From NCBI RefSeq assembly GCF_011766325.1, contig NZ_BLLG01000010.1, positions 62,001 to 126,000 of the forward strand: a stretch of 64,000 bases of DNA, given 5' to 3'. The notes under the pieces were generated by a model. It searched no databases and was not told where the DNA came from. It was given only the letters and a program-made list of their open reading frames with translations. This document shows positions 35,778 through 44,298 of this stretch, piece after piece. Origin of the DNA: Streptomyces pacificus. Lineage in GTDB: Bacteria; Actinomycetota; Actinomycetes; Streptomycetales; Streptomycetaceae. The translations under genes and the position numbers were made by a program. The stretch's first letter is position 1. Every line of letters starts with the position of its first letter.

Positions 35778-37604
35778 TCAGAGGGCGAGTTCGGGGCGGT
35801 GGTGGTCCAGCCACAGGGCGAGGTCGACGACGCGTTCGAGACGGAGCCGGTGCCCCCACGGGAGCCGGTCCGGCGGGCTGTCCAGGGAGGGCTTGATGAG
35901 GGGCTCGTCCGCCAGGGCGCGGACCCGCGGGTCGGACAGCGCGTCCCGGGCCAGGTCCTGGAGCCCGCGGTTGTAGTCGGGGTGGTGGGTGGCCGGGTAG
36001 TGGTTCTTGGGCCGGTGCAGCACCGAGTCCGGGGCGAGCCCGGTTCCCGCGGCACGCAGCAGGCTCTTCTCCCGGCCGTCGAAGCTCTTCAGCGCCCAGG
36101 TGGTGTTGAAGGCGTACTCGACCAGGCGGTGGTCGCAGTACGGGACCCGGACCTCCAGCCCCCGTGCCATGCTGAGGCGGTCCTTGCGGTGCAGCAGCTG
36201 GCGCAGCCAGCGGGTCAGGGACAGGTGCTGCATCTCGCGCTGCCGGTGCTCGGTCGCGGTCTCACCGTCGGCATGCGGCACCGCCGCCAGGGCGTCGGCA
36301 TAGGTGTCGTCACGGAACTCGGCTATGCGCAGGTCGAGTTCGGGATTGAGGGGCATCGCGGCCTCGTCGCCGGTGACCAGCAGCCAGGGGAAGGTCGCGG
36401 CGGCCAGGGCCTTGGGGTTGTGGAACCAGGGGTATCCGCCGAACACCTCGTCCGCGGCCTCGCCGGACAGGGCGACGGTCGAGTGCTCGCGGATCCTGCC
36501 GAACAGCAGGTACAGCGAGGTGTCCATGTCCCCGACGCCGATGGGCGAGTCCCGGGCCGCGACGACGGCCCTGCGGTGGTCGAGGTCGAGCAGCGAGCGC
36601 GGGTCGAGGACGACGGTGCTGTGGTCGGTGCCGATGTACTCCCCGGCCTCGGTGGCGAACGGGGTGTCGTGGCCGGTGCGCAGCACGTCGCCGGTGAACT
36701 GCTCGGCCTGGTCGCTGTAGTCCACCGCGTACGAGCGGATCCGCGCGTCCGGGCCCTCCCGCCTGCGGAGTTCGCCGGCGAGCAGTGCGGTGAGCACCGT
36801 GGAGTCGATCCCGCCGGACAGCAGGCTGCACAGCGGGACGTCGGCCTCCAGCTGGCTGTGCGCGGCGGTGCAGACGAGGTCGCGGACGCGTTCGGCGGTG
36901 GTGTCGCGGTCGTCGCCGTGGGGGCGGGCCGCCAGCTGCCAGTAGCGGCGTTCGCGGATGCCGGCGCGGTCCAGGGCGAGGACGCCGCCCGGCTCGACCT
37001 CGCGCACGCCCGACCACACTGTGGGGCCGGTGTTGAAGAGCAGGCTGTACGCCTCGCGCAGCCCGTCCGCGTCCACCCGGGGGCGGATCTCGGGATGCGC
37101 GAACAGCGCCTTGGGCTCCGAGGCGAAGGCCAGCCCGCCGTCGACGGCGGCCCAGTAGAGCGGCTTCACGCCGAGGCGGTCGCGGACCAGGAGGAGCCGC
37201 CGGGCACGTTCGTCCCATACCGCGAAGGCGAACATGCCGTCGAGGTGCTCCGCGACGTCCTCACCCCACTGGAGGCAGGCCCGGAGCACCACCTCGGTGT
37301 CGCTGCGGGTGCGGAAGTGGTGCCCGAGGCTCCTCAGTTCGGCGCGCAGCTCGTGGTGGTTGTAGACCTCCCCGCTGTAGCTGAGGACGGCGGCCGGCTC
37401 GTCGGGCCGGTCGGTCATCGGCTGTACTCCGCCGGCCGGGTCGATGACGGCGAGGCGGCGGTGGCCGATGGCCGCGTACTCGCCCAGCCAGACGCCGCCC
37501 GCGTCGGGGCCGCGGGGGGTGAGGGTGGCCGTCATGGCCTCGATGACGGGGGCGTGTTCGCGGGCGTCATGGTGGAAGGACACCCAGCCGGTGATTCCGC
37601 ACAC
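35778..37604 (-). CDS. asparagine synthetase B-like amidotransferase
   Basis: 608 residues. The N-terminal class II glutamine amidotransferase domain has nucleophile Cys2 in MCGITGWVSF. The synthetase domain has the pyrophosphate loop LLSGGIDSTVLTALLAG, and VALSGEAADEVFGGYPWF and EVRVPYCDHRLVEYAF follow. It makes a carboxamide from a carboxylate with ATP and glutamine. Housekeeping AsnB is very similar in length, but this copy sits 15 bases after the exporter and 10 before the P450. I infer it amidates the carboxylate of an isonitrile amino acid. Confidence 0.9.
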   Translation of the reverse strand: MCGITGWVSFHHDAREHAPVIEAMTATLTPRGPDAGGVWLGEYAAIGHRRLAVIDPAGGVQPMTDRPDEPAAVLSYSGEVYNHHELRAELRSLGHHFRTRSDTEVVLRACLQWGEDVAEHLDGMFAFAVWDERARRLLLVRDRLGVKPLYWAAVDGGLAFASEPKALFAHPEIRPRVDADGLREAYSLLFNTGPTVWSGVREVEPGGVLALDRAGIRERRYWQLAARPHGDDRDTTAERVRDLVCTAAHSQLEADVPLCSLLSGGIDSTVLTALLAGELRRREGPDARIRSYAVDYSDQAEQFTGDVLRTGHDTPFATEAGEYIGTDHSTVVLDPRSLLDLDHRRAVVAARDSPIGVGDMDTSLYLLFGRIREHSTVALSGEAADEVFGGYPWFHNPKALAAATFPWLLVTGDEAAMPLNPELDLRIAEFRDDTYADALAAVPHADGETATEHRQREMQHLSLTRWLRQLLHRKDRLSMARGLEVRVPYCDHRLVEYAFNTTWALKSFDGREKSLLRAAGTGLAPDSVLHRPKNHYPATHHPDYNRGLQDLARDALSDPRVRALADEPLIKPSLDSPPDRLPWGHRLRLERVVDLALWLDHHRPELAL

Positions 37605-37619
37605 GGGCAGTCTCCTCGG

Positions 37620-39044
37620 TCAGTTGGGGGCGGCGGTGGCCGCGTTCGTCGTGGCCGCCACGTCGGCATGGCGGCGTGCGGGCAGCAGGAGCAGGGGTAC
37701 GGAGAGGCAGGCGGCAGCGGCGGCCAGACCCAGGCCGGCCCGGGCGCCGTGGCCCGCTCCTGCGAGGCCCCAGACGGCGGTGGCGAGGGCGGGGCCGAGT
37801 GTGAAGCCGAGGCTGCGGGCGAGCTGGACGGTCGAGCCGACGGTCGCGACCCGCTCCGGTGGCGCCGTCCCCATCACCAGGGCCTGTGTGGGGCCGCCGT
37901 TGAGTCCCATGCCGGCGCCGGCGAGCGCCAGGCGCCAGGCCACGTCCACCGGGGACCAGTCTTCGCCGACCGGGACCAGCAGCAGCAGCCCGCAGGCGGT
38001 GACCGCTGCTCCGGCGACCGCGACCGGCCTGGCGCCGTAGCGGTCGGCGAGGCGTCCTCCGAGCGGTCCTGCCAGGCCCATGCCGAGCGGGAAGGCGAGG
38101 ACGGTCAGGCCGGTGGTGGTGGCGCTGACGCCGTTGTCGCGTTGGAGGTGGAGGGCGATGACATAGGTCATCGCGGCGAAGCCGGTCGCCAGTGCCAGCA
38201 CCGCCCCGTGCGCCGCCGGGAGTCCGGGCACGCGCAGCACTCCGCTCACCGGCCGGCCGCCCCCGCCGCGCAGCCACAGCCACAGCGCGGGCGCCGCGGC
38301 CGCGATGAGCACCAGCCAGCGGGAGTCGTCCGCCGCCAGGGTCAGCGCCACGAGCAGGATCGTTACGCCGGTGGCGACGAGCGAGGCGTGCAGCAGTGCC
38401 CGGGGACGGGGCAGTTGCAGCCCGCTGTCGCGGGGCATCGCCCTCCAGGCGACGACCAGCGCCAGCAGACAGAAAGGGATCTTGACGAGGAAGACGGCGC
38501 GCCAGCCCAGGCCGTCCAGCAGCAGTCCGCCGATGGCGGGCCCGGTCACGGCGCCGAGCGGGCCGAGTGTGGCGGGCACGCTCATCGCCCGGCCGCGGAG
38601 TTCGGGGCGTACCGAGCCGAGGGCGAGGACGGGCATCAGCACGAACAGGACCGCACCGAAGACGCCCTGGGCCAGCCGGGCCGTGACGAGGAGGCCGGCC
38701 CAGGGGGCCGCCGCGGCCAGGGCGCTGCACAGGGCGAACCCGGCGGTGGCGGCGAGCACCGCGGAGCGCCGGCCGGCGCCGTCCAGCCACCGGCCGGCGG
38801 GAAGCAGCAGCGCCACGACGGGAAGCTGGTAGCCCAGCACGACCCACTGGGCCGTCGCTGCGGACACCCCGAGGTCCCGGGAGATCTCCGCCAGGGCCAC
38901 GTTGACGATGCTCATGTCGAGCATGGCCACGAACGACAGCAGTCCCGCCACGGCCACCAGGAGCCAGCGGTCCTGGCCGCCGGGGCGGCCGAGGCCGCCG
39001 GGTATGCGTCCGGGCCCCGGGGAGCCTCCGCTGTGGTGCGTCAC
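37620..39044 (-). CDS. MFS exporter, DHA2/EmrB type
   Basis: 474 residues with 12-14 hydrophobic helices. Motif A variant is GRWLDGAGRRSA. The DHA2 opening is FVAMLDMSIVNVALAEISRD, and motif C GPLGAVTGPAIGGLL is of the antiporter type. It likely exports the isonitrile product and protects the host. GTG 39044 (VTHHSGG) lies just after GGAAGG. It is the first gene of the isonitrile operon, and its promoter matches the ECF consensus about 48 bases upstream. Confidence 0.88.
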   Translation of the reverse strand: MTHHSGGSPGPGRIPGGLGRPGGQDRWLLVAVAGLLSFVAMLDMSIVNVALAEISRDLGVSAATAQWVVLGYQLPVVALLLPAGRWLDGAGRRSAVLAATAGFALCSALAAAAPWAGLLVTARLAQGVFGAVLFVLMPVLALGSVRPELRGRAMSVPATLGPLGAVTGPAIGGLLLDGLGWRAVFLVKIPFCLLALVVAWRAMPRDSGLQLPRPRALLHASLVATGVTILLVALTLAADDSRWLVLIAAAAPALWLWLRGGGGRPVSGVLRVPGLPAAHGAVLALATGFAAMTYVIALHLQRDNGVSATTTGLTVLAFPLGMGLAGPLGGRLADRYGARPVAVAGAAVTACGLLLLVPVGEDWSPVDVAWRLALAGAGMGLNGGPTQALVMGTAPPERVATVGSTVQLARSLGFTLGPALATAVWGLAGAGHGARAGLGLAAAAACLSVPLLLLPARRHADVAATTNAATAAPN

Positions 39045-39091
39045 CCTTCCGCCCTTCCCCTGTCGGACGGCCGCCGGACGGCGGCCTCGTC

Positions 39092-39126
39092 CCACATGTC
39101 GGTACCGCCGGTGGATGAGTTCCCGG
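39092..39126 (-). promoter_or_regulatory. ECF-type promoter of the isonitrile operon
   Basis: On the minus strand: CCGGGAAC (39126-39119), 17 bases, CGAC (39101-39098), 3 bases, TGG. It also shares GGGAACTCATCC with the importer promoter. The predicted start is about 45 bases before the exporter GTG. Confidence 0.8.
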
Positions 39127-39272
39127 CCATTTCCGGGAACCGTGTGCGGACGCCTGGGTGTTGCTCCCGGCGGCCCCGGTCCGCGCGTCAGACCTGATCA
39201 CCGCCCGCCACGGCCCCGTCCCGGCCGGGACGGACCGGCCGGTCCGTCCCGGCCTGCGCGTCACCCCCGGAG

Positions 39273-39307
39273 CCGGGAACCCCGCGGTCCCCTGGGCCGA
39301 CGACTGG
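39273..39307 (+). promoter_or_regulatory. ECF-type promoter of copZ
   Basis: CCGGGAAC (39273-39280), 17 bases, CGAC (39298-39301), 3 bases, TGG. It is divergent from the exporter promoter. The leader to copZ is about 120 bases. Confidence 0.72.
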
Positions 39308-39430
39308 GGTGACAGCTGAACATGGATGGTGCGCCCTTGCCGCGTGAGCCCTCTCCCGCGTCGGCGCTGAACATCCGCCCCCGTGCATCCGTACGCCGGT
39401 GAGAGGGTTCACCGGCATCGAGGAGTGATC

Positions 39431-39646
39431 ATGTCCCAGAAGCACTACAACGTCACCGGTATGAGCTGCGGGCACTGCGTGGCGAGCATCACCGAGGAGG
39501 TCCGCGAGGTGGCCGGGGTGAGCGAGGTCGTGGTGGATCTCGCCGCGAACACCGTCACCGTGCACGGCACCGGCCTCGACGACGAACGGCTGCGGGCCGC
39601 CATCGTCGAGGCCGGCTACGAGGTCGGCGATCCGGTGCCCGCCTGA
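39431..39646 (+). CDS. copZ: copper chaperone CopZ
   Basis: 71 residues, a complete heavy-metal-associated domain: beta-strand YNVTG, metal loop GMSCGHC (both Cys present), helix with VREVAGVSEVVVDL, and terminal EAGYEVG. It carries Cu(I) to CopA-type ATPases or to a sensor. ATG 39431 has AGGAG upstream. It is divergent from the isonitrile operon and has the same ECF-type promoter. A 28-bp terminator hairpin follows. It contrasts with the CxxC-less copy at 22489. Confidence 0.95.
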   Translation: MSQKHYNVTGMSCGHCVASITEEVREVAGVSEVVVDLAANTVTVHGTGLDDERLRAAIVEAGYEVGDPVPA

Positions 39647-39657
39647 TCCTGCGCGCG

Positions 39658-39719
39658 CCGCACAGACGAGGGGCGGGACGCCGGGGAACCGCCCGGCGTC
39701 CCGCCCCTCGTCTGTGCGG
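39658..39719 (+). terminator. strong hairpin terminator after copZ
   Basis: A perfect 28-bp stem (39658-39685 with 39692-39719) and the 6-base loop GAACCG, 11 bases after the copZ stop. Confidence 0.9.
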
Positions 39720-39763
39720 GCCGGACCGCCCCGCCCCTCGCCACCCGCCCGGCACGGCACCGC

Positions 39764-39890
39764 GGCGAGGGCAGGGGAGACAAGGCGGGAGAACGCGGGA
39801 GAAGGCAGGGGAGGGCAGGGGAGGGCAGGGGAGGGCAGGAGAAGGCAAAGGAAGGGGAGACAAGGGGAGGCAAGGGGAGGGAAGTGCGGG
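39764..39890. repeat. purine-rich tract with 10-bp repeats
   Basis: About 125 bases nearly free of T on the plus strand, made of GGGGA/GGCA/GAGG blocks. GAGGGCAGGG-type units repeat four times at 39801-39840. It lies between the copZ terminator and the end of the importer operon. Quadruplex-forming potential is high. Confidence 0.85.
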
Positions 39891-39921
39891 GGCACCGCAC
39901 GGCACCGCCGCCCGGACCCCG

Positions 39922-40737
39922 TCATCCGGCCGGGTTGGCCTCCAGTGCGGGAGCCGTCCTGCCACCGGCCGGCGTCCGGTGGTCGAAGGCGATGAGCGGG
40001 TCGCCGGTGAGGGGGTGGTCGACCACGGCGGCCCGGACGCCGAACACCTCGGCCATCAGCTCGGGTGTGACCACCTCGCGCGGCGGCCCCGACGCCACCA
40101 CGGTTCCCTCCTGCAGCACATGCAGCCGGTCGCACACGGACGCGGCGGCGTTGAGGTCGTGCAGCGACACCAGCGTGGTGCGGCGCTGCGCCCGCAGCAG
40201 GGCGAGCAGCTCCACCTGGTGCCGGACGTCGAGGTGGTTGGTCGGCTCGTCGAGCACCAGGACGTCCGGGTCCTGGGCGAACGCACGGGCCAGCAGCACC
40301 CGTTGCCGCTCGCCTCCGGACAGTGCGGTGAAGCGCCGTCCGGCGGCCTCCGCCATGCCCACGTCCGCCAGGGCGCGGGCGGCGATGTCCCGGTCGGCGG
40401 CGTTGTCCCCGGTGAACGCCCGCTTGTACGGCGTACGCCCCATCGCCACCACCTCCCGGACGGTCAGCTCGAACTCGCTTCCGCGCTCCTGCGGCAGCGC
40501 CGCCACATGGCGTGCCGAGCGGGCCGGGGACAGCTCACGGATGTCGGTCCCGGCCAGCAGCACCCGCCCCGCGACGGGACGCAGGTGCCGGTAGACGGTG
40601 CGCAGCAGGGTGGACTTCCCGCTGCCGTTCGGGCCGACCAGACCGGTGATCTCCCCTTCGGCGGCGACCAGGCAGGCACCGGAGACGACCGTCCGGCCCG
40701 CGTAGGCGATGTGCAGGTCCTCGATGTCGATCCTCAA
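39922..40737 (-). CDS. FecE-type metallophore ABC transporter ATPase
   Basis: 271 residues. Walker A GLVGPNGSGKSTLL, Q-loop LPQERGSEF, signature LSGGERQRVLLARA, Walker B VLVLDEPTNHLDV, and the H-loop in LVSLHDLNAA. It powers import of an iron-siderophore, haem, cobalamin or other chelate. The TTG start at 40737 overlaps the permease stop (TTGA), so it is translationally coupled. It is last in the FecB-FecD-FecE order. Confidence 0.9.
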   Translation of the reverse strand: MRIDIEDLHIAYAGRTVVSGACLVAAEGEITGLVGPNGSGKSTLLRTVYRHLRPVAGRVLLAGTDIRELSPARSARHVAALPQERGSEFELTVREVVAMGRTPYKRAFTGDNAADRDIAARALADVGMAEAAGRRFTALSGGERQRVLLARAFAQDPDVLVLDEPTNHLDVRHQVELLALLRAQRRTTLVSLHDLNAAASVCDRLHVLQEGTVVASGPPREVVTPELMAEVFGVRAAVVDHPLTGDPLIAFDHRTPAGGRTAPALEANPAG

Positions 40738-41816
40738 CTACCGCTCCCCAGGCGTCGGTCCAGCAGATACAGCAGTGCCGGGGCTCCGATGAGCGAGGTC
40801 ACCACACCGACCGGCAGTTCCTGGGTGTCCATCGCCGTACGGCACACGATGTCCACCACCACCAGCAGCAGCGCGCCGAAGAGGGCGGAGACCGGCAGCA
40901 GCCGGCGGTGGTCGCCGCCGACGACGAGACGGCAGGCGTGCGGCACCATCAGGGCGACGAAGGCGATGGCACCGGACACGGCGACGAGCACCCCGGTGAG
41001 CACGCTGGTCACCGTGAACAGTTCCCGGCGCAGCCTCGTGACGTCGACGCCGAGCCCGGCCGCGGTCTCGTCGCCCATCAGCAGGGCGTTGAGTCCGCGG
41101 CCGCGGGCGTGGAGCCAGAGCAGCGCGGCGGGCACCGCGACGGCGGGCACCGCGAGCACCGGCCAGCTCGCCCCGCTGAGACTGCCCATGAGCCAGAACA
41201 GCACGCTGTGGGTCTGCTGTTCGTCGCCGGTCTGCAGCACCAGGTAGCTGGTGAAGCCGGACAGGAACTGCCCGATCGCCACACCGGCCAGCACCAGCCG
41301 CAGCGGCGCGAACCCGCCGCCCCGCCGGGCCACCGTCCACACCAGGGCGAACGTACCCAGTGCGCCGAGGAACGCGGCACCGGACAGCCCGAGGCCCAGC
41401 GCCCCCCCGGCGCCAAGACCCAGCACGATCGCGGCGACGGCGCCCAGCGAGGCCCCGTTGGAGATGCCCAGCAGATACGGGTCGGCCAGCGGGTTGCGGA
41501 CGAGCGCCTGCACCGCCGTCCCGACGAGGCCGAGCCCGGCGCCGACGAGCGCGGCGAGCAGCGCGCGGGGCACCCGCAGCTGCCAGACGATCAGATCGTC
41601 CGTGCCGGGCCTCGGCGGCTCGCCGGTCAGCCTTCTGCCCACCACACTCCACACCTCCGAGGGCGGGATGGACGTGGAGCCCCAGGAGACGGCCGCCGTC
41701 AGGGCGGCCAGCAGTGCCAGGCCGAGGACGGCCGCGACCAGCCCTGCGGGCACGGTCCGCGCCTCGCCTGGCGTCTTCGCCGCCGCACGGCGGGGCGCGG
41801 ACAGCGTGTCCAGCAC
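40734..41816 (-). CDS. FecCD-family metallophore permease
   Basis: 360 residues, about ten membrane helices, BtuC/FecCD family. Typical segments: LRVPRALLAALVGAGLGLVG, NPLADPYLLGISNGASLGA, GVAIGQFLSGFTSY, and AGAIAFVALMVPH-like SGAIAFVALMVPHACRL. There is only one permease gene, so it should act as a homodimer. GTG 41816 lies 2 bases after the binding-protein stop. Confidence 0.9.
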   Translation of the reverse strand: MLDTLSAPRRAAAKTPGEARTVPAGLVAAVLGLALLAALTAAVSWGSTSIPPSEVWSVVGRRLTGEPPRPGTDDLIVWQLRVPRALLAALVGAGLGLVGTAVQALVRNPLADPYLLGISNGASLGAVAAIVLGLGAGGALGLGLSGAAFLGALGTFALVWTVARRGGGFAPLRLVLAGVAIGQFLSGFTSYLVLQTGDEQQTHSVLFWLMGSLSGASWPVLAVPAVAVPAALLWLHARGRGLNALLMGDETAAGLGVDVTRLRRELFTVTSVLTGVLVAVSGAIAFVALMVPHACRLVVGGDHRRLLPVSALFGALLLVVVDIVCRTAMDTQELPVGVVTSLIGAPALLYLLDRRLGSGS

Positions 41817-41818
41817 GG

Positions 41819-42883
41819 CTACTTGACCTTGTCCGGGTGGACCGCCCTGGCGATGTCCTGGACCGTGGTGGCGTTCTCCACCCCCGCGATGGTGGTGCGC
41901 TCGGAGCCGATGCGCAGGAAGTTGCCCTCCTTCACGGCCTTCAGGCCCCTGGTGGCGGGGTTGTCCTCGAGCCATTGCTGCGCCTCGTCGAACGCCTTCT
42001 CGTCGGCGGCCTCGCTGCCCCGGTCGCGCACGCCGAGCTGGATCCAGTCCGGGTTCCTGGACACCACGTCCTCCCAGCTGACCTGCTTGAAGTCGCCGTC
42101 GCAGTCGGCGAACACATTGCGGGCGCCCGCCAGGGTGATCACCGCGTTGGCGACCTGGCGGTTGCACACGGCGATCGGCTGCTTGGTGCCCGCGTCGAAG
42201 TCGAAGAAGAAGTACGTCGGCCGGGCGTCCTCCGCGATTCCTCCGACCGCCTTCTGCACGCCGTCGACCTTCTCCTTCATCCCGGCGACGAGTTCCCGGG
42301 CCTTCGCGCTCGTGCCGGTGACGTCTCCGAGGGAGCTGATGTCGTCCTGGACGGCGGACAGGTCCGTCGACGGCCCCTTGCCCATCGGAGCGCACGCCGT
42401 GGACTTGAGGTAGACGTGCTTGATCCCGGCGGCCTCGAACTCCTCCTCGGTCGGCGCGTCGCCCATGCCGCCGCCCATGCCGGCCATCGAGGCGAAGGTG
42501 TCGATGTACAGGTCGGCGCCGGAGCCGAGGAGCTTCTCCTTGGGGATGACCGTCTTGCTGAGCACCTCGACCTGCTGCGCCCGGGCGTCCAGGTCGCCGG
42601 GCAGCGCACCCTTGGAGGGGGGGAACCCGGTGCCTATCACCTGGTCGCCCGCTCCCAGGCGGAGCAGGATCTCCAGGCTGGAGGCGTTGCTGGTGACGAT
42701 CTTCCCCGGGGCCTCGGTGAAGGTGGTCCCGGCGCCCATGCAGTCGGTGACGGTCACCGGGAAGCCGCCGGAAGCCGCGGACTTCTCCGTGCCCTTGTCC
42801 TCGGTGTCCTTTCCGCCACCGCAACCGGCAGCGAGCAGGCCGAGCACCGCGGCCGCTGTACCACACCACGCACGAGAACGCAT
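41819..42883 (-). CDS. metallophore-binding lipoprotein, FecB/TroA-like
   Basis: 354 residues. Lipobox LAAGC with Cys21, then an acidic linker and a type III two-lobed binding fold: VTVTDCMGAGTTF, PGKIVTSNASSLEILLRLGA, NVFADCDGDFKQVSWEDVV, and C-terminal VQDIARAVHPDK. A Met/Gly-rich loop, MAGMGGGM (133-140), occurs where siderophore-binding relatives have an inter-lobe ligand loop. Several extra Cys (48, and in STACAPMG and AVCNRQ) are present. Met-rich loops are common in Cu(I) proteins, so a copper chelate is a possible ligand. That is inference. Confidence 0.85.
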   Translation of the reverse strand: MRSRAWCGTAAAVLGLLAAGCGGGKDTEDKGTEKSAASGGFPVTVTDCMGAGTTFTEAPGKIVTSNASSLEILLRLGAGDQVIGTGFPPSKGALPGDLDARAQQVEVLSKTVIPKEKLLGSGADLYIDTFASMAGMGGGMGDAPTEEEFEAAGIKHVYLKSTACAPMGKGPSTDLSAVQDDISSLGDVTGTSAKARELVAGMKEKVDGVQKAVGGIAEDARPTYFFFDFDAGTKQPIAVCNRQVANAVITLAGARNVFADCDGDFKQVSWEDVVSRNPDWIQLGVRDRGSEAADEKAFDEAQQWLEDNPATRGLKAVKEGNFLRIGSERTTIAGVENATTVQDIARAVHPDKVK

Positions 42884-43505
42884 GAAAGTCTCCAGAGTTC
42901 ACTTGACACAGGGGTGAGACTCCGCCACCCGGTCCACTAGTCGCGGCGGGTGCCGGATGAGTTCCCGGGGCTCCGGGGTGTTCCGTCCCGGGCGGTTGCG
43001 GGCGCCCCTCCGGCCCGCAATGCCCCGCACCCACTGCGCCGCAGCCCGCCCGGGCACGGGGACGCCCCGGCACCGCAGGATCCGCCCCCTCCGGTCCACT
43101 CGCAGGAGCCGGTTCATCCGGCTTCTACCGCCCATCTGGCACATACGGCTTGTGCGGCACATCCGGTGTATCCGGTGTATCCGATACGGGGAACCCCCCT
43201 GCGTGATCGCACACATGGACGCCCCACACCCCTGACGCCGCACGCTCCGTCTGCCCGCAGGTGCCGGTCCTGCGGGCGGACGGAGCCGCATTCCGGCAGG
43301 GCAGGCGCCCGTCGGTGTGCGCCGCGCGGTACAGCCGCCCGCACGGCGCAGACCGCGCCTCGCCGCGGCCCGCTCGCGCGCCCCCGTGGCCCCCGCGGTC
43401 CCCGGCGAGGTGCGGTGCCGGGCCCGGCTCCGGTCCCGGATCCGGTTCCGGCCGAGACCGGGTGCCGTTACGTTCGGCCAGGACCGGGACCGGGACCCGG
43501 CCGGG
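42884..43505. other. gap upstream of the importer operon
   Basis: 622 bases between the ECF sigma gene and the FecB gene. It holds the ECF-type promoter at 42934-42968. Further up there are short repeats (ATCCGGTGTATCCGGTGTAT near 43163) and CCGGTCCCGG-type elements near 43430 that may terminate the sigma gene. No gene seen. Confidence 0.6.
42934..42968 (-). promoter_or_regulatory. ECF-type promoter of the importer operon
   Basis: On the minus strand: CCGGGAAC (42968-42961), 17 bases, CGAC (42943-42940), 3 bases, TGG. It shares 14 identical bases (CCGGGAACTCATCC) with the exporter promoter. Predicted start is about 48 bases before the FecB ATG. Confidence 0.82.
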
Positions 43506-44126
43506 TCAGGCCGCCAGTGCGGGCACCGCCGGCTCCTCCGCTTCGGTCAGCAGTTCCACGAGCGTCGCGCGTGCGCGGGCCACACGGGAGCGCACCGTCC
43601 CGACCGGGCAGCCGCTCAGCTCGGCCACCTCCGCGTAGGGCAGCCCGAGCATCTGGGTGAGGACGAACGCCTCCCGCCGCTCCCGCGGCAGGCACGCCAG
43701 CAACTCGAGCAGTGCGACGCCCTCGTCGAAACCGGGCAGGTCGCTCGGCTGGGCGAGTTCGACCGCCAGTTGCCAGTCCGGTACGTCGTGCAGTCTGGGC
43801 CGCGCGGCCGCGTACCGGTAGCTGTCGATCACCGCTCGGCGAGCGATGGACAGCAGCCAGGCGCGGGCCGAGGACCGCCCCTCGAAGCGGTGCAGGCTGC
43901 CGAGCGCGCGCAGGAACGTGTCCTGTGCGAGGTCGTCGGCCGACTGCGGATCGCCGCACAGATAGGCGACATAGCGCAGGACGTCGCGGTGCAGGGCGCG
44001 GACGAAGCGCTCCTCGGCGTCGGCGTCACCGGCGCGGGCGGCAAGCGCCCAGGAAGTGATCGACTCGTCGGCCGACGGGGCCTTCGCCGTCGCGTCACCG
44101 GTAGCGGGCAGGGCAGAAGAGATCAC
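43506..44126 (-). CDS. ECF RNA polymerase sigma factor
   Basis: 206 residues. Sigma region 2 (LHRDVLRYVAYLCGDPQSAD, then DLAQDTFLRALGSLHRFEG and ARAWLLSIARRAVIDSYR) and region 4 (LPRERREAFVLTQMLGLPYA, then GCPVGTVRSRVARARATL) are complete. GTG 44126 has GAGGGA upstream. No classic zinc anti-sigma gene adjoins it. The next gene upstream encodes a His/Met-rich membrane protein. Four nearby promoters share an ECF-type box pair, and this is the obvious candidate to read them, though its own upstream region lacks the motif. Confidence 0.9.
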   Translation of the reverse strand: MISSALPATGDATAKAPSADESITSWALAARAGDADAEERFVRALHRDVLRYVAYLCGDPQSADDLAQDTFLRALGSLHRFEGRSSARAWLLSIARRAVIDSYRYAAARPRLHDVPDWQLAVELAQPSDLPGFDEGVALLELLACLPRERREAFVLTQMLGLPYAEVAELSGCPVGTVRSRVARARATLVELLTEAEEPAVPALAA

Positions 44127-44298
44127 CTGGTGTCCCTCTCGGGTCGTCCGGGACCGGACCGGGGCCCGAGGCCGCACGGTCCGCCACCCGGTGTGTGGAG
44201 GTCCGGCCGTCCGGCGCCGGCGGAAGGTACCCCCGCTCGGGCCGGTGCACGGCCGTGCCCGAGGGGCGATTCGGGCCGCCTCGGGATTCCGGCTGCCG

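Noticed and set aside
35778..37604. Housekeeping asparagine synthetase with no link to the cluster
   Set aside because: Sequence alone would allow it, but gaps of 15 and 10 bases to the exporter and P450 genes, and the shared promoter, make a pathway role more likely. Not fully excluded.
40738..41652. Alternative frame over the permease
   Set aside because: It is an Arg/Gly/Ala-rich shadow of the FecCD permease, which has clear membrane helices in the other frame.
44127..44298. Autoregulatory ECF promoter of the sigma gene at 43506
   Set aside because: No GGAAC-N17-CGAC on the minus strand in this gap. The sigma gene may be expressed from another promoter.
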